The notes under the pieces are model-generated. The model saw nothing but the letters and a program-made list of their open reading frames with translations, made no database searches and had not been told where the DNA came from. Shown piece by piece: positions 11,331 to 21,035 of a stretch of DNA of 64,000 nucleotides (within the stretch, counting starts at the first letter, position 1; the number at the start of each line of letters is the position of its first letter). The DNA comes from Hericium rajendrae (lineage: Eukaryota > Basidiomycota > Agaricomycetes > Russulales > Hericiaceae), in the NCBI GenBank assembly GCA_033439255.1, contig JAVRDV010000017.1, forward strand, positions 186,001-250,000, in the 5' to 3' direction. A program made the position numbers and the translations under genes.

Positions 11331-14300
11331 CTATTACATCGGCTCAGCGAAGACTACATCATATGCATCCCTATCACCTGCTGCTGATAGCCCTCAGTTG
11401 CCATTACTCAGCGCAGAGCTGGTCGATCTGACCATGCTTGATGATAACCCTAGGGCTTTGCATGCTGATCTGGCAATTTTTGAGGACAATTCCTGCCCGG
11501 GGGTTGTGTTGGTCTGGTCAGGCAGTATATGGACAAAATACCCATGGCACTTACATCAGTTCAAGAACCTATCTTATGTCTTCGTTGGGATCAATGAAAG
11601 TGGGTCCACATTCCACATCCATAGTAAGAATTGCATGCATATTCCAAGGGCGCTGCACAAAGCTTGCTCTATGTGCAGTAGCCTGCATGATGGAGCCGAA
11701 TTGTGAGAGCTTCATGAGCATGCTGCACAGGCTGTCCCAAAATCAACAAATTATTGCTTCTATACCTTTGATCAACTCTGCCAGCTGTTAGCTAAGAAGG
11801 TGGATCAACAGAATGAAATGAAACTTAGAGTAAGTCTTGACATAATCATAAACAATACAGAATATTCGTACTGAGGAAATTTGCAGGTTTTGAATATGGA
11901 CCGGAAGATTTTGACACTGTCGATGCACCTCAGCGATCACAAGCAAATCGTCATGGCAATTGCCATGAGTGATCTTCCATCCGTTGCTCATCTTGTTGCC
12001 GTAGCATTGCAGAGCAACCATGGTCCAAAGGAGATACTATTGCAGATCGAATGTGCTGCCAAGTCACTTTATAATGTGAAAAGCTTCACTGTAAGCTATC
12101 GAGTACCATAGAATGTATAGATGACTCACCTTTGATTCACAGAAGAAGAACTTTGAAGTAGCGAAGATGGTCCTTACATTGGGCAGACCGAAGCTGCTCT
12201 ATGCAATACACAAGGCATTAGACCTCCCAAACATTAATTCAGTCTATGAACATGCACCTTCTCCCAAAGTTCTTCCATCGCTGGCAAAGCTCACAGTCCT
12301 TGAGATCGAGCAGAATATGTATGTACTGGACAAAGCTGGCTTCTTCTGGTGAAGCAATATTGGGACCCCTCCACCCAGGCGTGGATGGTCTGTGATGGTT
12401 GATAACATCGCATTGGATGAGCATCCTCGCTACGATGCTGGGCAAAATGTGGTGGTGGGAATGTGTCGAGAGCATGCCTCTTGCTGTGATCTTGAAGTCA
12501 CATCCATCGACACACTCCAGGCCATTCAGGGTGCACTCAAAGCAGGCAACATTCACCATGCAAAGGAGGCAACAGTTGCTGGGATTGCACCATATGCGAG
12601 TACAAATTACTCTCTAACTCCTGTGCTACTGTCAGGGACTTGTAAGCAGGAGATGGCAGTGGAACAATGCACAATGTTCACGGCCTTGCTTGATGCCTGG
12701 TACAAGACACAGGCAGAGGGAAGCTTTGCAGTCCAGTACGGTGATATTTGGAATGTTGCAACAGACGGAGATGCGACATACCGGGCAGCTCTCCACTATC
12801 TCCTGATGTCCTGGACTCTCGATGAATCATCACCAATCCATAGGTACCTTGCACCGCTACGTCTGATGAATTTGCAATGCGGAGAGAGAGAGATTTTGGC
12901 CGATAAGGACCTGAAGCACAAAGTCAAGAGTACATTGATTTTCTCACCGTATGTCACCGAAGAAGCACTGATGCGAACGCCTTGCCTCTCAGACTTTGCA
13001 GGCCATCTTCGTGTGCTGAATGGATTTCTTGTTATGAACACACATATTCAGTCTGCGTTTTCCGTCTGCGTTGCTCCGGTCTGCATTTTCCAAGGACCTG
13101 AAGATGGATACAAGCACAACATCGGTGCTTTTTGATCTGCACGATCATCAGAATGTTCCAAAAGCCGTCCATTTACTTGTGTCGCTCACTCAACTGAGTA
13201 ATTTAGATCCATTGTCTTCAAGCAATCCTGTGCTATTTGTCCTCAGAAAGCTACTCGGCAGTCTTGTTTAGCCATATATCACTCTGTCAATGTCATTATC
13301 TGCACAATTAACATCGCTATCTACTTGTGCACATCTCCTATTCAAGCTATGGTGCACTAATGGAAGCTCCTTCTGCCCTGGCCAGCTCTACTATGATATT
13401 CAGTCCTTGATCAAGAATATATACTGGGATACAGCAAAGCAGAAGATTTTGGGCCCAGAAGTAGGCCTATACATTGGCCAGAGAGGCTCTGATCAGCTAG
13501 AAATAGAATTTGGGAACTATCAAACAATGACACATCAGCAAAATGTCGACATTCAGCAACTAGCAGATCATGTGGGAGCATCAGCAGACCTTAGCCGTAT
13601 CTTTGCAGACCATCCAGAGCTGGATCGCAGCCACAGGCATTTATGACTGGAAGGCTCTGAAGGAGTTGATCACACAAATCCTGCATCATGGATGGGAGAT
13701 GTGATTGTTGGCAATGTCAGCCTTCTCACAACGTGGAATGCTGGTCGCAATGAAGCCATCAAGATCTTGCATGATGCGGGTGTAGTTGGTGCTGCACAGG
13801 CATTTAATGTTGATCCTGGATTGGAGAACGATGCAGTTGATATGCTTCACCTCAAAGGGCATTACGTTGGACTGAGGGTGGATTCAGAAGATGGCAAGGT
13901 TAATACTACAAGAGAAGCAAACTCAGAGATACAAACCACATTGAGTGATGCCCCAAATGCAGCTATACCTGACATGATTGGAGAAGATCCCGATACTGTC
14001 TTCAGCAAGGATGGAATGTGGCTCAATCATCAGAAAAATGGGTAGGTCCTATATAGCTCTATAAGTCCTACATAGATTTCCTAGAGCCATAGCAACGTCA
14101 AGTTCTACATAGCTTACATAGCTGTAGTGAGATGCTATGTAGTGCTATGTAGCTTAGGTGGGTTGCTATGTAGTTCTATGATAGCTATGATAGTTTTCTA
14201 GTTAGCTATGATATTTATCATAAGAGATCTAGCTATAAGATCTATAGAACATATCTTCCTGATATAAATTATACTCAATAAACATATCTATGAACTTCAT

Positions 14301-14570
14301 CACAGCTATATATCTAGACTGCATCACATAACTGTAGTAGACTTCATCAAAATCTACAAATTTATACTCACTTTGACCACATAAAAAATCAGACATCAAA
14401 CAATATAAAATTGTATCAAAAAGATTATATTCAAAATCTAACAGATATTTATAATCTATTACAACTATTTGTAATCTATTATACAACCACATTAAACATA
14501 CTTATACACATCTAACAAAGTAACAATCAATTATAATATCACAAGACTATATATAAATAAGAAGACTTAC

Positions 14571-14685
14571 CAACATTATAAAAAAGCGAAAATCTATACA
14601 CTGTAAACTGTTAACAAAGATAACAAATATAGTAAGCCTACAATAGATACTCACCAATATGACCAAAAAGCGAAAATTTAATAAC
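14571..14685 (-). other. Micro-exon-like units of copy 1
   Basis: Read on the minus strand, AG|ATTTTCGCTTTTTTATAATG.. followed by GTAAGT (unit 14571-14593) and a related unit ending ..CATATTG|GTGAGT (about 14655-14685). A first-exon donor GTAAGC lies near 14743. Each unit of 23-31 nt has an AG before it and a donor consensus after it. Confidence 0.6.
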
Positions 14686-14851
14686 CTAATAAGGGAATAC
14701 AAGTCAGTGTAAGAACATAAGACCGATAACAAAAGAAAGCTTACCATAAATAGCAAAGTCAAGAGCAAAAGAGAAGGTCAAGAGCCGAGAGCTCGAAGAT
14801 GGAGGAGATGGTGGTGGTAAGAGAGAGAGAGACGACGTGCATTGCGCTGGT

Positions 14852-14860
14852 CTTATATAG
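14852..14860 (-). promoter_or_regulatory. TATA box of copy 1
   Basis: CTATATAAG on the minus strand, preceded by GCGCTTGCCACAT and followed by a CT-rich leader (CTCTCTCTCTTACCACC). The same arrangement recurs in all six copies. Confidence 0.7.
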
Positions 14861-15091
14861 ATGTGGCAAGCGCCAAATGTGGTTGCCGAGGCCGGGCCGG
14901 GCGTTGCTGGGTATCGCGCCAGAGGCTGGCTGTTAGATTCCACTCGGTGGATTGCATCACTCCCAAGCATATTGTATAGTAGGTATATAGATAGCTCATT
15001 CATTGTATTCTTACCGATTCGTTGTATATTCTCGCTTTTTTACAGAATTAATACCATTTGATTTGATTTGTTAGAGTCAAAACTGCCAGGC

Positions 15092-15117
15092 GTGCGAGTC
15101 GAGTGCTGTGGCTGAAG
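15092..15117. repeat. Central dyad between the two divergent units of copy 1
   Basis: CGAGTGCT and AGCACTCG flank GTGGCTGA. Comparable dyads lie at about 22043 (copy 3), 46885 (copy 4), 51563 (copy 5) and 54260 (copy 6), each time between the TATA unit and the divergent leader, so it may be a shared control site. Confidence 0.65.
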
Positions 15118-15704
15118 CACTCGACACGTGACTTCAACGTTTCGACTTGTGCTTCACCCTTCGTCTCCCCTACTTTGTCTCTCTTCACATATATACGATG
15201 CCGGCCATCTTCAACACATCTGAGAAATCTGTTTTGTATATAGCAGCAAGTCCTATTATGGGCCCTATCAGTGAGCTATGAGGGCTATGAACTTGGACTA
15301 TTTAGCTATGTGGAGCTATGGGGCCTATGATAGCCTCCATAGCATGAAGTGTCAAATACATAGGGTGTCATAGCCTTTATAGCTAGGGGTGTCATATACA
15401 TAGGACTATGATACTTACCAAGGGAAACTATGACTACTATGGCTACTATACTCCTTATGATGAGCCACATAGGTAGTCAAGACATTTAAGTCAAAATTTT
15501 CTTATATTCAAGGGGTAGACTACTACAAACAAGGAAAATACAAAATCTAACACTATTACACTAGCAAACGAAGGTCCTAAATAGACCTCGCGCCCTCGCA
15601 CCTCTTGCACATCACCATCTGTGTGTGAACGGACAGGTGCGCTCTCGCCCGACGGATGCATGCTGTCGGGCGGAGGGCGACGAAACGGGGTGCGCGGGCC
15701 GCGC

Positions 15705-16087
15705 GCGAGCTGGCATGGCCGTGCTTGGCCGTGCGCGCGCGCACGGGGTGAGGCGGCCATGTGCGGGGTGAGGCATCGGCGCAGGGCCATGCATGGGACG
15801 AGGCGGGGGGGCGCAGATCGGCGTGGCCGCGCGCGAGCTGGCATGGCCGTCCCTGGCTGTACGCGCGTGCATGGGGCGAGGCGGCCATGTGCGGGGCATG
15901 GTGTCGGCGCACGGGTCATGCGCGGGACGGGGCGGGGCGGGGTGTCACGGATCGTGCATGGCCGCGCGTGAGTTGGCACGGTCTTGCATGGCCTTGCTCG
16001 CGCGCGGGGTGCGGGGGTCGTGTGCGGGGCAGGGCATCGGCGCACAGGCGATGCCGGAGCAGGCGGGGTGCGCCGGTCGTGCTGGCC
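15705..16087. repeat. GC-rich tandem repeat, three units of about 128 bp (copy 2)
   Basis: Units begin GCGCGAGCTGGCATGGCCGT at about 15705 and 15832, with a diverged third (GCGTGAGTTGGCACGGTC) at about 15967. The region is strongly GC-rich and keeps reading frames open on both strands by composition alone. Confidence 0.8.
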
Positions 16088-16547
16088 ATGCGCGCACTCG
16101 TGTAGACCCACCTGGTCGCGCGTTTGCGTGCGGACGCTGGGGCGGACGTGTTCGCGCCGTCCGGGCATGCGAGAGTGTGCGCCCGCATGGGAAACGGCTG
16201 GAGAGGCCGTCCGCGGTGTGCACGCGCAGCTCAGACCTCGCGCGGGCTTGCGACCTTGCGTAGCCGTGTGCGCACAGCCGGATGTCGCGGCCGCGAGCGC
16301 ATTGTCGATGGCGAGGTGGTTGTATGACCCGCACGAACCTGTTGAGGACGTGCGGGTGTCGTTGAGGGTGAGCGCGGGAGTCCGAGCGACGTGTCGTGCC
16401 CCGTTGCCACGGCAACGAGGCACGACAACGCGGACGTGGACGGCGTTGTTGTCGGGGGATGGGGCTGCTGCGAGCTCGTGGACGTGGACCGCGGGGTTGT
16501 CGAAGGCGATGGGGGCGTGGTGCGCGCGGTTGCAAGAATGAAAGCAC

Positions 16548-16576
16548 GAGTATCGCTCGGTGAACGAGCGATACTC
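16548..16576 (-). repeat. Conserved hairpin of copy 2
   Basis: Arms GAGTATCGCTCG and CGAGCGATACTC around GTGAA. On the minus strand it is preceded by TACTAACACAG, i.e. a branch point and 3' splice site abutting the hairpin. Confidence 0.85.
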
Positions 16577-17013
16577 GCTGTGTTAGTACAAGAAACAAAT
16601 GAAAGAGAGTTTTTAAACATACCTATTAGCCCCTCAAGCCGTCTACTAAGTCCTCCCGAGTCTTGAAGACGCCGTGCGTATGGAGAGAGAGAGGCAGACG
16701 AAGGGGAGATGGAGGGAGTGTTGCATAGATACAAGTCGCGCGACGACTTACAGCCACAGCAGCATTCAACTCGCGCGTTCAGCGGTTTCGACTCTAACAA
16801 ATCGAATAAAATCCGTTTAATTCACGAAAAAAGTGAGAAGATATAGCACACCGGTATAAATACAATGAATGAGCCATCTATGTAATTACTTTACGACACG
16901 CTCGCAGGTATCAAAATCCACTTAATAGAATCTAACGGCCAGCCTCTGGCATGATGCCCGGCTATGCCCGGCCCGGTCTCGGCAAGCTACATTTGACGCT
17001 CCGATTGCCACGT

Positions 17014-17022
17014 CTATATAAG
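17014..17022 (+). promoter_or_regulatory. TATA box of copy 2
   Basis: CTATATAAG preceded by GATTGCCACGT and followed by GACATGCACGACGCGCTG and a CT-rich leader ending at donor GTAAGT (17118). Confidence 0.7.
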
Positions 17023-17117
17023 ACATGCACGACGCGCTGTCTCTCTCTCTTCCCTACCACTACCATCCCTCGTCTTTCGTCGCTCTCTCTTCTTCTGCTT
17101 CAACTTTCTAATGTTCG

Positions 17118-17303
17118 GTAAGTTGTTATATTGTTGCTATATTATTCTATTGTTTACTAACCCTACTGTTCTTTGTAGACTTTTATATCTTTGCTTTATT
17201 ATCTTAAGTAAGTCTTATGTTTTTCTATATCTGTATCTTTGTATACTAATTTGTTGACTTTGCCTTTAGATTATTTTTGCTTTTTCTTATCTGTAGAGTA
17301 AGT
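17118..17303 (+). other. Micro-exon-like units of copy 2
   Basis: Donor GTAAGT at 17118; acceptor TTTGTAG before unit 17179-17207 (ATATCTTTGCTTTATT core), donor GTAAGT; acceptor CCTTTAG before unit 17270-17297 (ATTTTTGCTTTTTC core), donor GTAAGT. A TACTAAT branch-like motif lies upstream of the second acceptor. Unit lengths are 29 and 28 nt. Confidence 0.6.
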
Positions 17304-17977
17304 CTTATCTTATCTTTTTTGTCTATGTTTTATCTTTAAGTTCTATCTTATCTTATCTTTGTATCTTATCTCATCTTATCTTTGTATGTTTTGTTATCTT
17401 ATCTTGAAGTGTTGATCTTTACAGTGTATCATAGATGTGTAGTTGTAGCTTTGTGCTAAATGTGTTGTAATTTAATATTGTTTGAAATATAATGCTTTTA
17501 AATTTTGTTTTAAATGTTATAGATGCAACAAGATTCAAATATATTATATATGTATATTTAAATATATTTTTAGCACTCTTAAGCAGCATACAAGACATAG
17601 GTGATATAGAGTAGATAGCAGCCTTACTAGCTAGACATGATATGATAACAGAGATATACCACATAGCTGACATAGCTATGATAGCCATCATATGTTATAG
17701 CAGCTATGAGAGCTATGATAGCTTATAGTCTATGCTATGATAGCTATGATAGCTATGATAGCTCTATATAGATTACTTCACTACTATGGAGTAGCTATGT
17801 AGAAAAGAGGACTCCTATGGCCCTATCAGAGCTATGTAGACTATATAGTGCCATATACCACTGGTCCTTTTCTCAGATGCAGTCGAGGGGGGCAATTCGG
17901 GAGGGATTAACAGGTGCCACGATGGCTTACAGGTAAGTAAAAAAACCTCTTGCATTCTTTTCTCATACTAACAACGT

Positions 17978-18006
17978 GAGTATCACTCGTTCAATGAGCG
18001 ATACTC
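17978..18006 (+). repeat. Conserved hairpin of copy 1
   Basis: Arms GAGTATCACTCGTT and AATGAGCGATACTC, near-perfect. It is preceded by ATACTAACAACGTG, so the first AG of the hairpin can serve as 3' splice site for the GTAAGT donor at 17933. Confidence 0.8.
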
Positions 18007-18428
18007 GTGCTTACTTCTCACAACCATGTGCACCACACCGTCATCGACTTCGACACCCCACGCCCACGTCTACAAGCCCACTGCAGCTCCATCACCGAAT
18101 GATGCCATCTGTGTTCGCATTGGTGGCTCGTTGCCGTGGCAACTGGGCATGACACGTCTGCCTCCCGTGCTCTCTGCACCCCCCGCATGCCCTCAACAAC
18201 CCTCGCACACTGGCTGCACACACCTACGCCAGTGCACGGACCCACCAACCCATGGACCCACCAATGCGCGCATCTGCATACGGCCCTGCCTCCACAGCAC
18301 TGCCTGCATCTCGCCCACCCCGCGTCCACCCCACTCGTGCATAGAATGCCCCAGCCTCCTCAATGCCACTCTGCGCTCTGTACCACGGTGCGCCTGTGCA
18401 TGTTGAGTACCGGCTCGACGACCCATGC

Positions 18429-18868
18429 ACGGCCACAACCCGAGAACGACGGCCGCAGCCCACGGACAATGCCTGCAGCCCGCGGACGATGCCTGTAGCC
18501 CAGACAATGCCTGTAAGTCATGAACGGCGCCCACAGTGTGGGCATGATGCCTGCAGCCCAAGGACGATGCCCGCAAGTCGTGAATGGTGCTCGCAGCCCG
18601 CACACAATGCCAGCAGCCCGTGAACGATGCTCACAGACCACGAGCAGCACCCAAGACCGCGAGCAGTGCCCGCAGCCTATGGACGACGCCCGCAGGTCGC
18701 GAACAGTGCCAAAGGCTGCACACAACGCCGGCGGCCCACACACGATGCCTGCAGGCTGGTTATGATGCCCGCAGGTCACGAACGATGCCCGCAGGTTGCG
18801 AACGGTGCCTGCAGCCCACGCACAATGCCCGCAGCCCACACACAATGCCCGCAGCCCACGCACAGCCC
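18429..18868. repeat. 20-bp tandem repeat, about 22 units (copy 1)
   Basis: Head-to-tail units of 20 bp (a few 18-19), consensus near CCCGCAGCCCACGAACAATG, for example CCTGCAGCCCGCGGACGATG. There are no unique spacers, so it is not a CRISPR array. Confidence 0.85.
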
Positions 18869-20842
18869 CCAATGCCTTGCCGCAGTCCCCGCACCTCGCG
18901 CATGACCTGTGCGCCTTGCGTGTGACCCCAGTGCCCTGCGCAACAGCCCCAATGACCCCGTGCCTTGTGCACGATGTCTTGCATGCTGCTCCAACAATGT
19001 ATGTGCCTACGCCTGCATGTTTGGTGCCATGTCAGTGGCATATCCCATGCCTGTGCCCTGTAGCTAGCAATTCATGTAGCTACATTGACAATGTGAACAA
19101 AATGACCTTGATGATCATGCTTATACTACTCTGATATGAAATATAGTAAATTTAATCTTGATATCTCTAGTGTCTAGCTGAGTAGCCATAGGGCACATAG
19201 CTTCCATAGCATGCCTATGAGATCAGATAGCAACCATAGCTATTCCTCATGACTACATAGTGCTATATACCTTATATCTGCTGCTATGGAGACTATGATA
19301 GCCATGATAGCTCTATATAGATGAGAAGAGGGCTATGTAGACCATATAGCTCTATCATAGATCACATAACTTGACACTAGACTATGTAGAATTCCCATTT
19401 CCCTGATGATATCAATGGCAGCCAAGTCCACAAAGCATCTGCCATCCGTCTCCTTCTAGGTGCTGATAAAGGACTTAAATCAATGGAGCGACTGCTTCGT
19501 GTCCAAGGGTACATGTGTGGTGGTGTTAAGAGCTTGGTCAACAATGACGAGGTGGCAGGTGATCTGTTCATGATTGGACAGATGATTGCAATGTTTCTGC
19601 ATTGCAATGGCAAGGCGGCTCTGGTAATAGTCCGAGTAACAGCAATTATAAAAGATAGCAACAGGAACATTACCGCAATTCCATTGGCTGAGCTCACTGA
19701 CCCGAAGATCCACTTCCAGGGACAGGTCTTGTCACTCCAACCTCACGGTAATGGACACTGGCATTGGACTGGTACATGAGAGGCATTTGAGGGCATGGTG
19801 TCAAAGAAAGTCACAGCAAAGAATGTCGTACCTCAGCCTGGGACAAAGCTGCCAAAAAAGGTTCTTCTCATTGATGTACCAGCATTCCTTACTCGGCCAG
19901 TCAACCCACCTTTGACCGAGTCGACTCCGGTGACACTTGACTTCGAGACATCAGTGCTCGAAGCTCTCACAGAATGTCTATGGCTCGATATCACATCGCA
20001 CGCAAAAGCAATCCTGACACGGCCAGCATCTACAGGATTCCCATACAGGCGGCATGACGGTAAGTTATGAATATTGCTGCCGACCATTGCAGTATGTACT
20101 TATGCAGAGTCCCCAGGCTCATTCGCATTTGTCAACAGCGATGCAGAGCAGGTGATTGAGCGACTACTGAGCCAGGGTGAAGTTGAATGCTTCGTTTGTG
20201 ACAACCTCATGCAGCTGAGCAAGATGCGAGATCACGTTGTGGGTCACCTTTTAGCTGTTCGCTTCAGATTTGAGGATGAGAAGGCGAGGGCTTCTGTGAG
20301 TTGCAACCTACCATCATGCTTTACTATTCTCAGTATTTACAGACTCACCTCTACAGCTCAGTAAAGACATACAATATTGCAGATTCTGCAGCCGTCATGG
20401 AACATGCACTGTGATGCTTAAGTCGAGTCGAAAGACTCTTGTTCCAATTGCGCTCGACTGCCCCCATTATTATAAATTCTCGATGAAAGCTGCCAAGAAG
20501 ACCACTAAAACTGGGCCCAGCATGAACCGGCTGATTCAATGCCCTTTGTGTGTTTCTCAAAGTAGCGGGTTCGACTCCAGTCAGATTATATGGACTTACA
20601 ATCTAGAGCTGCACCTCAAGGACAAGCATCCACATGCGAGCGAAGACCAGATCACAAATGCCCTCAAAAGGTGCCAAATTACATCGCAGGAATTAACCTA
20701 TCTAGGTCTTACCAGTGTATCGAAGGGCAAGGGATGGGCATGCGGAAACGAAGCTAACACGAAGCGAGCTCATCCTTCTCACTCCGAGGCTGTTTCAAGT
20801 GATACAGGAGGGCCGAGTGTTTCGAAAAAGGCAAAGATGTAG

Positions 20843-21035
20843 CTATGATGGTGCACTACCATTTAGTAGATACTCGAATTTTACAAATTATGGGGGGTGG
20901 GGGGGTGGTCCCTAGTGAAATTCAGTGGTTTTGAAAAAAAAAAATTACCCTGAGAGGAGGGTGGTCAATGATTTCAGACATATTGGAAAAGGGGCCCTCG
21001 TGTCAGGAAAAAAAATCCCTGGAGCCTCTTGCTCA
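20843..21035. other. Junction between the decayed gene and copy 3
   Basis: A short stretch with G-runs (near 20892) and A-runs. Its last bases, CTTGCTCA, could on the minus strand be the second half of a splice donor (TGAGCAAG); see the finding on copy 6. Confidence 0.4.

Larger units (their letters stand above)
15217..17879 (+). mobile_element. TIR element family, copy 2 (nested in copy 1)
   Basis: Begins CATCTGAGAAAT and ends TTTTCTCAGATG, flanked by CA/CA (15215-15216, 17880-17881); 2663 bp. It lies in the opposite orientation to copy 1. Order: subterminal repeats (15225-15480), GC-rich tandem repeats (15705-16087), a GTTGCC/GGCAAC dyad near 16402, hairpin (16548-16576), intron donor on the minus strand near 16630, TATA (17014-17022), micro-exons (17179-17297) and subterminal repeats rich in GATAGCTATGATAGC (17640-17870). 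The uninterrupted target can be read in copy 5 at about 51680, which proves it is an insertion. No transposase is present. Confidence 0.88.
14028..19408 (-). mobile_element. TIR element family, copy 1 (with copy 2 nested inside)
   Basis: Ends are CATCAGAAAAATGGG on the left and CCCATTTCCCTGATG on the right, flanked by AT/AT (14026-14027, 19409-19410). Without copy 2 it is about 2.7 kb, near the 2.58 kb of copy 5. Order from the left: subterminal CTATG/TAGC repeats (14040-14235), a minus-strand TATA and micro-exon unit (14240-14860), a dyad at 15092-15117, a plus-strand spliced leader interrupted by copy 2, a hairpin (17978-18006), GC-rich 20-bp repeats (18429-18868) and subterminal repeats (19160-19400). 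No transposase is visible. The strand given follows the TATA unit. A 2-bp duplication with subterminal repeats is compatible with EnSpm/CACTA or ISL2EU-type elements, but the terminal bases are not the canonical CACT, so the superfamily is open. Confidence 0.85.
11398..20842 (+). pseudogene. Long agaricomycete orphan gene, decayed and split by a 5.4-kb transposon
   Basis: Exon blocks at 11398-11850, 11885-12090, 12145-12700 onward to 14027, then 19409-20842 match in order a long orphan protein that I recall from many agaricomycete genomes: CPGVVLVW, LSDHKQIVMAIA, GRPKLLYAIHKALDLP, GMCREH, TDGDATYRAALH, DRSHRH, GNVSLLTTWNAGRNEA, INGSQVHKASAIRLLLG, LLRVQGY. The C terminus has a zinc-finger-like Cys/His stretch (CRFCSRHGTC, LDCPHYYKFS, LIQCPLC) and a basic end. 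Copy 1 of the TIR family sits at 14028-19408, and removing it with one 2-bp duplicate restores the frame (..MWLN|INGSQ..). There are in-frame TGAs near 11704, 12351, 13644 and 19778 and a frameshift near 13060-13290, so it is not functional. Function of the family unknown. Confidence 0.75.

Noticed and set aside
18429-18868. CRISPR-like array
   Set aside because: Units are head-to-tail 20-mers with no unique spacers, in a eukaryotic setting.
20880-20950. G-run and A-run region as telomeric or quadruplex signal
   Set aside because: Only one irregular G-run and no TTAGGG-type repeats.
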